From the NCBI GenBank assembly GCA_026645775.1, contig JAPKMS010000446.1, positions 1-37,451 on the forward strand: 37,451 nt of DNA, read 5' to 3'. The position numbers and the translations under genes are program-made. Source of the DNA: Anaerolineae bacterium (GTDB lineage: Bacteria > Chloroflexota > Anaerolineae > CG2-30-64-16). The notes beneath the pieces were generated by a model that was not told the origin of the DNA, made no database searches, and was given only the letters and a program-made list of their open reading frames with translations. Each line of letters begins with the position of its first letter. Position 1 is the first letter of the stretch. Positions 29,024 to 37,451 of this stretch are shown one piece after another.

Positions 29024-30700
29024 TCAGCCGCTGCCCAGCCCCAGCAGCCCGCGCAGAACCCGCAGCAGCCACGGGCGTTGGGGCGTTTCTTGCCCACCAT
29101 CCACCACGCCCGGCCCCGCGTCGCCGGCCGACCCATCCGGTTTACTGTCCACGCCGCTGTCTTCCACTTGAATCACCTTCTCGCCCTCGAAGACTTGCGG
29201 CTCATTGAAATCATCGATGTAGAAGACCCGCACGGTGAACCGCTTTTCACCGGGGCTGTCAGCCACAGCCATGCCATCGAGGGTGGTGGATCCGCCGGCA
29301 TCGAGCGGCCCGATGTACGTGCGCGGGGTCTCCACCGTCAGATCCTCGCTGACGATCTCGACCTCGCTGCTGTTCACCCGATTGCGGCCCGCATTCAGGA
29401 TTTCGATGGGCAGACCGATGGGCTGCCCGACCATGACCGGGCCGACAGTGCGATAGAAGTTGAACAGCAGTTGTGGCCGCACCTTGACCACCAGGCTGAT
29501 CTGCTCGCTGCGGGTCAGCGATTTCTCCGCGCTGCCGAAATAGTCGAACCCGACTGTCATCACATACACGCCGGGCGTGGCCGCACCATCGACGATGAAA
29601 CGCGTCACCACATCTGTGACCGCGCCGGCCTCGACAGCGGCCAGGTACTTCACGTTGCCGGTGCCCAGCGGGGCGAACGAGGCATTCTTAGCCGGGTCGC
29701 TCTGGCCGCCCAGCGTCAACGTTGTGCGCCCGGCCGCGACCGTGCCCACGTTCGTCACCGTCAAAGTCAGGGTGAACGGCTGACCGGGGGGCAGGACTTC
29801 CGGCTCCACCCGGTAAGAGTCGATCACCAGCAAGGGTTCGGCGGCTTGGGAGACGGCCGCGCCCTGATCCAGTAGGATCGCTACGTTCTGCGCCTTGTCG
29901 TAGTGCTCACCGCCCCAGTTATCCCATTCCAACGTGATCGGATGCAGGTTGGTGCCCGCCTTGGCGGTCTGGTCCACCACGAGTTGGAACGCCACCTGGA
30001 TGGTCTCCTGCCAGCCGATATTGCCGATCGACACGACATTGCCGGTGCCCAGGGGCGCGAACGCGCTGGGCACGCCGTTGGTTAACAGGATGTTGCGCGC
30101 CGCGCCCGTGCCCGAATTGTGCAGCGTCAAGGTCAGGGTAAAAACCTGCCCGGCCACCGGCTTGGCCGGATCTGTTGAAAAGGATTCGATCACCAGTTGC
30201 GGTCGGCCGGCCTTGGGTGCGGGCGTTGGCGTCGGCGCCGCCCGCACCTTGATCCCCACCACCTCGGTGCTGTCATAGGCGCGGCCGTAGTCATCCTCGT
30301 ATTTGATTTGCACGGTGATGGGATAGACCCCACCCTCCAGGCCGGGCGTCGAACGCAGCTCCTGCCATACCTTGCCGTGCTCGTCGGGGTGGAGGCGCGA
30401 CACTAACTTGACGCTGCTGGTCAGCTCAGGCACGAAGTTTGCGCCGCTGAGGCTGATAATGATTTTGGTCGCGTCCGCGTCGCCCATGTTGTGCAGCTCG
30501 AGGTACAGCCGGCCCATTCCGCCGGCCGCCACCTCGCCCGGCTCCGTCCAACTGCTCCGCACGAAAATCAATGGCCGCTGAGGCGGCGGTGCGGGGGTGG
30601 CCGTCGGGAGGGTTGTATCGTCCTGTGCAAGGGCGCCGGTGGGACAACTGAGCAGCAAGAGCACCAACCCCAGCACAAGGAATCTCTTGACGTTGAGCAT
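29024..30700 (-). CDS. Secreted protein with about four CARDB/COG1361-like repeats
   Basis: Signal peptide; repeats QLVIESFSTDPAKPVAGQVFTLTLTLHNSGTGAARNI..., LLVIDSYRVEPEVLPPGQPFTLTLTVTNVGTVAAG... Confidence 0.85.
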   Translation of the reverse strand: MLNVKRFLVLGLVLLLLSCPTGALAQDDTTLPTATPAPPPQRPLIFVRSSWTEPGEVAAGGMGRLYLELHNMGDADATKIIISLSGANFVPELTSSVKLVSRLHPDEHGKVWQELRSTPGLEGGVYPITVQIKYEDDYGRAYDSTEVVGIKVRAAPTPTPAPKAGRPQLVIESFSTDPAKPVAGQVFTLTLTLHNSGTGAARNILLTNGVPSAFAPLGTGNVVSIGNIGWQETIQVAFQLVVDQTAKAGTNLHPITLEWDNWGGEHYDKAQNVAILLDQGAAVSQAAEPLLVIDSYRVEPEVLPPGQPFTLTLTVTNVGTVAAGRTTLTLGGQSDPAKNASFAPLGTGNVKYLAAVEAGAVTDVVTRFIVDGAATPGVYVMTVGFDYFGSAEKSLTRSEQISLVVKVRPQLLFNFYRTVGPVMVGQPIGLPIEILNAGRNRVNSSEVEIVSEDLTVETPRTYIGPLDAGGSTTLDGMAVADSPGEKRFTVRVFYIDDFNEPQVFEGEKVIQVEDSGVDSKPDGSAGDAGPGVVDGGQETPQRPWLLRVLRGLLGLGSG

Positions 30701-30728
30701 GCTTCAGCCTGCCTTCTCGATAGCGAGG

Positions 30729-31415
30729 TCAATCGATCTGAATTTGGCCGTCGCGCATCCGCAAGATCTGTTGTGCGTGTGCAGCGACGCCAGGGTCGTG
30801 CGTCACCATCAGCAGCGTGAGGTGCGCCTCCTGATGGGCGCGGCCGAGCAGGGCCATGATCTCGGCGCCGGTGTGCGAATCCAGGTTCCCTGTGGGTTCA
30901 TCAGCCAGCAGCACCCGCGGGGAGTTCGCCAGCGCCCGCGCCACTGCCACCCGCTGCTGTTCGCCGCCCGAAAGCTCGGTAGGCCGATGACCCACTCGGT
31001 CGCCCAAGCCCACCGCATCGAGCAGGTAGCGCGCCCGCCGCGTGCGTTCGGCGCGGGGCACGCGTGCGAACACCAGCGGAAATTCCACGTTCTGCAGCGC
31101 GGTCATGGAGCTGACCAGATTGAAGGACTGAAAAATGAAACCGCACACACGCCGGCGGTAGAACGCCAACCCGTTCTCGTCCAGCGTAGTGATCTCCTGG
31201 CCGGCCACGCGCAATGAGCCCACCGAGGCCCGATCCAGCCCGCCGATGAGGTTCAACAGCGTGGACTTCCCGGAGCCCGACGGCCCCATGACTGCGATGA
31301 ACGCGCCCTCGGCGATGTCCAACGTCACGCCCGCCAGGGCATGAACCTCGGCACGCCCCATCGTGTAGGTGCGGTGCAGATCACGCGCGGCCACCATTGG
31401 CCCATTAGAAACCAC
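30729..31415 (-). CDS. ABC transporter ATP-binding protein (MacB/LolD type)
   Basis: Walker [10 protein letters not shown], signature [15 protein letters not shown], Walker [10 protein letters not shown]. Confidence 0.96.
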   Translation of the reverse strand: MVSNGPMVAARDLHRTYTMGRAEVHALAGVTLDIAEGAFIAVMGPSGSGKSTLLNLIGGLDRASVGSLRVAGQEITTLDENGLAFYRRRVCGFIFQSFNLVSSMTALQNVEFPLVFARVPRAERTRRARYLLDAVGLGDRVGHRPTELSGGEQQRVAVARALANSPRVLLADEPTGNLDSHTGAEIMALLGRAHQEAHLTLLMVTHDPGVAAHAQQILRMRDGQIQID

Positions 31416-32193
31416 CGGTGATCCCCTGCGTGAGCAATTGCCCGAGTCCGCCGAGCAGTGATAAAGCCGCGTAAAACGCGACCACTGCAGCGGCCTTGCC
31501 GCGCGTCAGCTTGCCGGCAGCGCCCATGGCAATGACCAGCAGCAGCACGTACCAGATCGAGTACAGGTCAATCCGGCCAAGGACGATGGCCGGCAAGGTC
31601 ACGCCCTGCGCGGCAGATGCCGTGCCGGTTGACGCCAGCAACCCGGCCAACCCCGAACCTTTGACCACCTGGCCCGTGATGACCATCGCGAGCGCCTGCA
31701 CGGCATCGCGCAGGATTAACGGAAAGCTCGCCCAGGCGCTGGTCCGATAGATTTGGCCGAAGCTTTGCCGGCCGCCCAACGCCAGGCTACCCACATGCAG
31801 CAGCGCGGCCCGCACCAGCCACCCCAGCAGGATGCCTCCCAACCCGGCCATCAGGGGCAAGCCGACCGTGAGCACGGGCGACGGTTCCGGCACCGCCGTC
31901 GCCTCTTCGGGCAACGTGTCGATCACCTCCTGCGGCATGTCCTGGAATTGGGCCTCGATCTGGGCCTGGGTGCGCGCCCGCTGCTCCTCGGCAAGGCCGG
32001 GCGCGGCCGCAAAGACCCGCGCCAGCATCAGGGCAACAGCCAAGAGCAGCGGAAGAACCCAAAGCCATTTCGGGCCGGCGGCCACGGCGCGCAGCGTGCG
32101 TCCGGGACGCAGCCAGATGCCGCCCAGCAGCGACAGGACGTTCGGGCCGCGCGGGGGCGGCGGCGCAGCATTGACCGCATCCGGATCAAACAT
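31405..32193 (-). CDS. YIP1-family membrane protein
   Basis: Multi-TM; WLRPGRTLRAVAAGPKWLWVLPLLL and C-terminal DLYSIWYVLLLVIAMGAAGKLTRGKAAAVVAFY. Confidence 0.8.
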   Translation of the reverse strand: MFDPDAVNAAPPPPRGPNVLSLLGGIWLRPGRTLRAVAAGPKWLWVLPLLLAVALMLARVFAAAPGLAEEQRARTQAQIEAQFQDMPQEVIDTLPEEATAVPEPSPVLTVGLPLMAGLGGILLGWLVRAALLHVGSLALGGRQSFGQIYRTSAWASFPLILRDAVQALAMVITGQVVKGSGLAGLLASTGTASAAQGVTLPAIVLGRIDLYSIWYVLLLVIAMGAAGKLTRGKAAAVVAFYAALSLLGGLGQLLTQGITGGF

Positions 32194-32351
32194 AGGGGTT
32201 AGGCTCCTTACGTGCGGTTTTAGGGTTGGTCAAGTGAGACCTAGATTATGACCGAAGTATATCACACCTGAGGAGTGTCATAAAAAGCGGCCAATGGCCC
32301 CGGTACCGCCTTTTGACAGCCGCCGCAGGTCGTGCTACCCTTCCTCGCACT

Positions 32352-33536
32352 ATGTTTGATTTTGCCCTCACCGCACAGGATCCGCAAACCCAGGCCCGCG
32401 CCGGTGCGTTCGAGACGCCGCACGGCAAGCTGCTCACACCGGTATTTGCGCCGGTGGGCACCCAGGCGACGGTAAAGACGTTGACCCCGCGCGATTTGGC
32501 CGAGGCGGGCGCGACACTGGTGCTCTCCAACACGTATCACCTCTACCTGCGCCCCGGCACCCGGCTGGTGGCCGATTTCGGCGGGCTGCACAGCTTCATG
32601 GGCTGGCCGGGCCCCATGCTCACGGACTCCGGCGGCTTCCAGGTGTTCAGCCTGGCCCAGATGCGCAAGCTCGACGCGGACGGCGTCACCTTCCGCTCGC
32701 ACATCGACGGCAGCCTGCACCGCTTCACGCCCGAGAGCACCGTCGCGGCCCAGGAAGACCTCGGCGCCGATGTCATCATGTGCCTGGACGAATGCGCCGA
32801 GCCGCTGGATCGCGCCTACAACGAGGCCGCGCTGGTCCGCACGCACACCTGGGCCGGCCGCTGCCAGGCCGCCCAGCGCCGCCGTGACCAGGCGCTGTTC
32901 GGCATCGTGCAGGGCGGCATCTTCCCCGATCTGCGCATCGAGAGCGCCCGCACACTGCGGGCGATGGACTTCCTCGGCTATGCGATCGGCGGGTTGAGCG
33001 TGGGCGAGACGAAGGAGCAGATGTACAGCACGCTCGACGTCACCGTGCCCGAACTGCCTGCGGCGAAACCGCGCTACCTGATGGGCGTGGGCGCGCCGGA
33101 AGACATCGTGGAGGGCGTGGCGCGCGGCATCGACATCTTCGACTGCGTACTGCCCACCCGCGTCGCCCGCAACGGCGGCCTGCTGACCCGTGCCGGCCGC
33201 CTGAATCTGCGCAATGCGCGTTACGCCGCGGATCCGTTGCCGGTGGAGGTGGGGTGTGACTGCTACACCTGCCAGCATTTCAGCCGGGCCTACCTGCGCC
33301 ATCTGTTCAAGGCAGAGGAAATCCTCGGACTGCATCTGGCCACCGTCCACAACGTGCGCTTCATGCTGCGCCTGATGGCCGACATCCGCGCGCACATTGC
33401 AGGGGGCACCTTCGCCGCCTTCCGTGAGCGCTTCCTGCGCGACTACCGCTTGCCCGATCAAGAGGTTCGCCACGCCCAACTTGAACGCCGCAGACAACGC
33501 CAGGCGGAAGGAAAATCAGAGAAAGGGGCTGCATGA
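32352..33536 (+). CDS. tgt: tRNA-guanine transglycosylase
   Basis: GKLLTPVFAPVGTQATVKTLTP, SNTYHLYLRPG, MLTDSGGFQVFSL, GIVQGG, CDCYTCQHFSRAYLRHL. Start at 32352. Confidence 0.97.
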   Translation: MFDFALTAQDPQTQARAGAFETPHGKLLTPVFAPVGTQATVKTLTPRDLAEAGATLVLSNTYHLYLRPGTRLVADFGGLHSFMGWPGPMLTDSGGFQVFSLAQMRKLDADGVTFRSHIDGSLHRFTPESTVAAQEDLGADVIMCLDECAEPLDRAYNEAALVRTHTWAGRCQAAQRRRDQALFGIVQGGIFPDLRIESARTLRAMDFLGYAIGGLSVGETKEQMYSTLDVTVPELPAAKPRYLMGVGAPEDIVEGVARGIDIFDCVLPTRVARNGGLLTRAGRLNLRNARYAADPLPVEVGCDCYTCQHFSRAYLRHLFKAEEILGLHLATVHNVRFMLRLMADIRAHIAGGTFAAFRERFLRDYRLPDQEVRHAQLERRRQRQAEGKSEKGAA

Positions 33537-34372
33537 ATATTCTCCATGCCATCATCCTGGGCATCGTCCAGGGCCTGACCGAATTTATCCCGGTGAGCAG
33601 CTCGGCGCACCTGGTGCTTGTGCCGTGGGTCTTCGGCTGGCCTGCGCCCGGCCTGCTGTTCGACACGATGCTGCACTGGGGCACGCTGACCGCCGTAGTT
33701 GCCTATTTCTGGCGCGACTGGATCAGTATCATCCGCGGGTTCTTCCGCAGCCTGACAGCGCACGGCCCCTGGAACAGCAGCACACACGGGCGCTTGGCCG
33801 ATGCGGACAGCCGGCTGGCCTGGGGGATCATCATCGGCTCGCTGCCGGCCGTGGTCTTCGGGGTGCTCTTTGAGGCGTTCTTTGAATCCCTGTTTGGCTC
33901 CCCGGCCGCAGTGGCCGTCTTCCTGTTAGTGACGGCGGGAATCCTTACGTTGAGCGAACGGCTGGGCAGCCGCACCCGGTCGCTGAAGACGCTGACAATG
34001 ACCGATGCCGTCGCGGTCGGGTTCGCGCAAGCGGTCGCGATCGCTCCCGGCATCAGCCGCTCCGGCGCTACCATCGCAGCCGGGTTGGCTCGCGGCCTGA
34101 AACGCGAAGATGCGGCGCGCTACAGCTTCCTGCTGTCAACGCCGATCATCTTCGGCGCAGGGCTGAAACAACTGCTCGATGTCGTCACCAGCGGTGCGTC
34201 GGCGGCAGCACCGTGGGGCGCAGTGCTGGCTGGAACGCTGGCGGCTGCGCTGTCCGGGTATCTCTGTATCCGCTTCCTGCTGGCTTATCTGCGCAGCGGC
34301 AAGCTCTACGTTTTTGCCGCCTACCTCGTCATGGTCAGCGTCGCCATCCTGATCCTGAATGCCATCAGATAA
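33533..34372 (+). CDS. uppP: Undecaprenyl-diphosphatase (BacA/UppP)
   Basis: ILGIVQGLTEFIPVSSSAHLVL and IAPGISRSGATIAAGL; ATGA overlap with tgt. Confidence 0.97.
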   Translation: MNILHAIILGIVQGLTEFIPVSSSAHLVLVPWVFGWPAPGLLFDTMLHWGTLTAVVAYFWRDWISIIRGFFRSLTAHGPWNSSTHGRLADADSRLAWGIIIGSLPAVVFGVLFEAFFESLFGSPAAVAVFLLVTAGILTLSERLGSRTRSLKTLTMTDAVAVGFAQAVAIAPGISRSGATIAAGLARGLKREDAARYSFLLSTPIIFGAGLKQLLDVVTSGASAAAPWGAVLAGTLAAALSGYLCIRFLLAYLRSGKLYVFAAYLVMVSVAILILNAIR

Positions 34373-35201
34373 AGTGAAACACCCCACCTCGACCTGGCGC
34401 GCAATGCCGGCGATATCCCTGCTGTGCCTGCTGCTGGCAGCCTGCGCTGCCGGCAGCAATGTGACGCCCACGCCGATGACTTTGCGGGTCGCAGGCTCCA
34501 CCAGCATGGCGCCGGCCCTGTTGGAGTTGGCCCAGGTCTACGAGGCCACACATCCCCTGGTGTTGATCGATGTGCGCGCCAGTGGCTCGACAGCCGGCCT
34601 GAATGAGTTGCGCAGCGGCGAGGCCCATGTTGCCGCAATCTCCTGGCGGGCGGCCGACCCCGACCGGATAGAAGGCCTGCAAGCGCTGCCCGTCGCCCGT
34701 GATGCGGTCGCTGTGGTCGTCCATCCGACCAACACCGTGCCCAGCCTGACGATCCTGCAATTGCGCGCCCTGTACCGCGGCGAGATACTCGATTGGACCA
34801 CGCTGGGTGGAACCGGCGACGAACCGGTGCTGATCAGCCGCGAGGATGGCTCGGGCACCCGCGCCGCCTTCGAAGCGCTGGTGATGGGGGGAGAACGCAC
34901 CACGTTGAATGCGCTGGTGATGCCCAACAACCAGGCCGTAGTAGACTATGTTGCAGCCCACCGAGACGCGATCGGCTACGTCTCGACCGCCGTGCTGACC
35001 GACACCGTGCGCGCCGTCCCGGTGGAAGACGTGGCGCCGACCGCTGCCGCGCAGCGCTCCGGCGCCTACCCGTTGGGTCGCGTGCTCTTCCTCTACGCGT
35101 CACAACCCGCCCCGGCTGCGACGCAAGCCTTCCTGGACTTCGTGCAAAGCCCGGCCGGCCAGGAGATCATCGGGCGCCACATGACCCCCGTGCGGAAGTG
35201 A
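34359..35201 (+). CDS. PstS-like phosphate-binding lipoprotein
   Basis: Lipobox LLLAAC; LRVAGSTSMAPALLELAQVYEATHPLVLIDVRASGSTAGLNELRSGEAHVAAISWR; EDGSGTRAAFEALVMG. Start may be 34404. Confidence 0.88.
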   Translation: MPSDKVKHPTSTWRAMPAISLLCLLLAACAAGSNVTPTPMTLRVAGSTSMAPALLELAQVYEATHPLVLIDVRASGSTAGLNELRSGEAHVAAISWRAADPDRIEGLQALPVARDAVAVVVHPTNTVPSLTILQLRALYRGEILDWTTLGGTGDEPVLISREDGSGTRAAFEALVMGGERTTLNALVMPNNQAVVDYVAAHRDAIGYVSTAVLTDTVRAVPVEDVAPTAAAQRSGAYPLGRVLFLYASQPAPAATQAFLDFVQSPAGQEIIGRHMTPVRK

Positions 35202-35218
35202 AGGGGAAGCTCGCCAAC

Positions 35219-35247
35219 TTGCACCTTTGTCGGGCCTATGGTACACT
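35219..35247 (+). promoter_or_regulatory. Sigma70-type promoter for nusA
   Basis: TTGCAC - 17 nt - TACACT. Confidence 0.65.
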
Positions 35248-35278
35248 CTGTTCATCTTCAGGTTTGATGGTGCGTTTT

Positions 35279-35304
35279 GGGAAGTGGGGGCAACCCCACT
35301 TCTC
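35279..35304 (+). promoter_or_regulatory. nusA 5' leader hairpin
   Basis: gaagtgggg - gcaa - ccccacttc (35281-35302), extended by G-T/G-C at the base, between promoter and nusA ATG. Confidence 0.6.
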
Positions 35305-35332
35305 TTGTTGTAAGGCAGGAGTGGGCTAAGGG

Positions 35333-36940
35333 ATGAAAAGCGACCTGGTCATGGCTGTGAATCAGATTTGTGCGGAAAAAGAGCTGCCGCGCGATGTGAT
35401 CCTGGGAGCCATCGAAGAGGCACTGGTGCACGCCTATCGGCGCAATTACGCTAATAACAACGCGGTGGTGCAGGTCAAAATTGACGGCGCCACCGGTGAT
35501 TTGCGCGTGCTCTGCGAAAAGAAAATCGTGGATGTTGTGCACGAGCCGGGCGTGGAAATCACCCTGGCGGATGCGCGCAAACTCGACCCGAAAGCTGAGC
35601 TGGATGGCACCGTGCTTGATCAGCGCGAGCCCACCGACTTCGGCCGCATCGCCGCGCAGACGGCCAAACAGGTCATCCTGCAGCGCATCCACGAGGCTGA
35701 GCGCAACGCGCTCTTCGATTTCTACCGCCAACGCGAAGGTGAGCTGATCACCGGCCAGGTGCAAGCCATCGATTACCGCAGCAACCAGGTCACCATCACC
35801 CTGGGCAAGAAGGCGGAGGGTGTGCTGGCCGCGGAAGACCAGTTGCCCAACGATCGCTACCGCGTCGGCCAGAATCTCCGCACGCTGTTGGCCGAGGTTG
35901 GCCAGGGCACGCGCGGGCCGCAGATCCGGCTTTCACGCACGCATCGCAACATGCTGCGCCGGCTGTTGGAACGGGAAATCCCCGAAATCTACAACGGCAC
36001 TGTCGAGATCAAGAGCATCGCGCGCGAGCCGGGGCAGCGTTCCAAGGTGGCGGTATCCGCCAGCCAGCCGGGCATCGATCCGGTGGGCTCCTGCGTTGGT
36101 CTGCGGGGCACTCGCATCCAGAACATCGTGGATGAGCTGAACGGCGAAAAGATCGATGTGGTGGAATGGAACAGCGATGTCCGCCAGTTCATCAGCAATG
36201 CCCTGAGCCCGGCCCGGCCCACCGACACGGTGCTCATTGAAGAAGGCGATATCCACACAGCCATCGTGGTGGTGCCTGATCGCCAGCTCTCGCTGGCCAT
36301 CGGCAAGGAAGGCCAGAATGCCCGGCTGGCCGCCAAGCTGACCGGCTGGCGGATCGACATCAAGAGCGAGACTGAGGCCTCGACCGAGGGGCTGAGCGAA
36401 ATCAAGCGCCAGCAGCTCCAGATCATCAAGCAGCGATCGCTGGAAGCCAAGGCTCCCAGCATGCCACCCGGCGATGACCTGTTGAGCCGCGCCGAATGGC
36501 TGTTGCGCGAAAAAGATAAGACGGCCGTCACACTCGAACAGGCGGCCCGCATGTTGGCCGATGCGGATGCCGCGGACACAGAGCCTGCCGCCGCAGTCGA
36601 GACACCGATCGAGACGGCCGAAGTGGCCGAGCCAGCGGCGCCGCCGGAAGTCGTTGAGGCTGCTCCGACCGGCGAACCTACGCCTGTACTTGCACCGGAG
36701 TCAGCCGGCGAACCGGCCCCAGCGACCGAAGCAGTCGTTGAATACTATCCCGAATACGAACCCGAGGATGCGGGCGAGGAAGGGACCGAGTCAGGCGAGG
36801 CCAAGAAGGCTGTCAAGAAGAGCAAGAAGACCGACAAGAAGCGCGAGCTCGTCTTCGACGAAAACCTGGGCGCGGTCGTCGCACGGCGGAAGCGCAAGCC
36901 GACCCGCGGCGGTTGGGAAAACGGCCAAGAAGACTATTAA
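35333..36940 (+). CDS. nusA: Transcription termination/antitermination factor NusA with acidic/basic C-terminal extension
   Basis: S1 and KH regions (EIYNGTVEIKSIAREPGQRSKVAVSASQPGIDPVGSCVGLRGTRIQNIVDELNGEKIDVVEW; LAIGKEGQNARLAAKLTGWRIDIKS). Confidence 0.97.
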   Translation: MKSDLVMAVNQICAEKELPRDVILGAIEEALVHAYRRNYANNNAVVQVKIDGATGDLRVLCEKKIVDVVHEPGVEITLADARKLDPKAELDGTVLDQREPTDFGRIAAQTAKQVILQRIHEAERNALFDFYRQREGELITGQVQAIDYRSNQVTITLGKKAEGVLAAEDQLPNDRYRVGQNLRTLLAEVGQGTRGPQIRLSRTHRNMLRRLLEREIPEIYNGTVEIKSIAREPGQRSKVAVSASQPGIDPVGSCVGLRGTRIQNIVDELNGEKIDVVEWNSDVRQFISNALSPARPTDTVLIEEGDIHTAIVVVPDRQLSLAIGKEGQNARLAAKLTGWRIDIKSETEASTEGLSEIKRQQLQIIKQRSLEAKAPSMPPGDDLLSRAEWLLREKDKTAVTLEQAARMLADADAADTEPAAAVETPIETAEVAEPAAPPEVVEAAPTGEPTPVLAPESAGEPAPATEAVVEYYPEYEPEDAGEEGTESGEAKKAVKKSKKTDKKRELVFDENLGAVVARRKRKPTRGGWENGQEDY

Positions 36941-37248
36941 TGATCAAGGCGAAGGGCCCGCGGCCGAAACACGTGCCGCAACGCACCTGTATTGCCTGCC
37001 GGCAGCCGCGCGCCAAGCGCGATCTGACCCGGATAGTGCGCACACCAGATGCCAAGGTGCAATTGGACCCCACCGGCAAGCTCGCCGGACGGGGCGCCTA
37101 CGTGTGCCGGACGCGCGGTTGCTGGGAACAGGTGCTCCAGGGAGGCCGGTTGAGCGCAGCGCTCAAAACGACCGTGGGCCCCGATGAATTGGCTGCATTG
37201 CGAGCATTTGCGGCCACGTTACCGGCAGCCTTGCCGGACGATGCGTGA
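36940..37248 (+). CDS. ylxR: YlxR-family RNA-binding protein
   Basis: PQRTCIACRQPRAKRDLTRIVR...DPTGKLAGRGAYVCRTRGCWEQ; start overlaps the nusA stop (TAATG). Confidence 0.93.
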   Translation: MIKAKGPRPKHVPQRTCIACRQPRAKRDLTRIVRTPDAKVQLDPTGKLAGRGAYVCRTRGCWEQVLQGGRLSAALKTTVGPDELAALRAFAATLPAALPDDA

Positions 37249-37361
37249 AACCGACAAGCGACAGGAGAGTTCTCATGCTGGCGGCCAGACGACCGCAGCT
37301 ATCCGGAACTGTCACAAGCGATACCGGTGAGGTTGGGATGCGACTTTGCGGGCAGCGGTCT

Positions 37362-37385
37362 TCCCGTCTCTGTTGTGAGACGGGA
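37362..37385 (+). promoter_or_regulatory. Stem-loop between ylxR and the presumed next gene
   Basis: tcccgtctc - tgttgt - gagacggga. Confidence 0.4.
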
Positions 37386-37451
37386 GCACACTGCGAACGC
37401 CTATGGAGCCAACAAGAGGTAAGGATCATGTAAGCAGCAATGCCCATGCCC

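Noticed and set aside
32262-33497. 411-aa minus-strand ORF
   Set aside because: Antisense to tgt, which is unambiguous.

Overview
High-GC bacterial chromosomal window. Gene content and codon style suggest Chloroflexota (inference only). Left end: the C-terminal part of a very large coiled-coil/helical toxin-like protein that runs off the window edge, similar to my recollection of DUF4157/eCIS-associated polymorphic toxins. A translationally coupled HEAT-like putative immunity gene follows. After it is a decay zone holding a frameshifted remnant of a second immunity copy, the C-terminal stub of a PQQ sugar dehydrogenase, and an 18-bp perfect inverted repeat at their junction. Centre: rnk, an OmpR-type two-component system, a secreted 12-repeat FG-GAP/VCBS protein built from a duplicated six-repeat block, ybaK, a PfkB kinase, a sirtuin, a CDP-alcohol phosphatidyltransferase, an ECF sigma factor coupled to a DUF5667/DUF5666-like anti-sigma-like protein plus a second protein with the same repeats, a solo IS630-type HTH protein, a gingipain-like C25 peptidase, and fhs. 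Right end: a YfhO-like membrane protein, an FmdB-type zinc ribbon, a MacB-like ABC locus with a CARDB-like secreted protein and a YIP1 protein, tgt, uppP, a PstS-like lipoprotein, and nusA-ylxR with its own promoter and leader hairpin but no rimP directly upstream. No tRNA, rRNA or CRISPR array was recognised. The best lead for something new is the toxin/immunity locus with its immunity relic, followed by the sigma/anti-sigma repeat locus and the hexad-duplicated FG-GAP protein.
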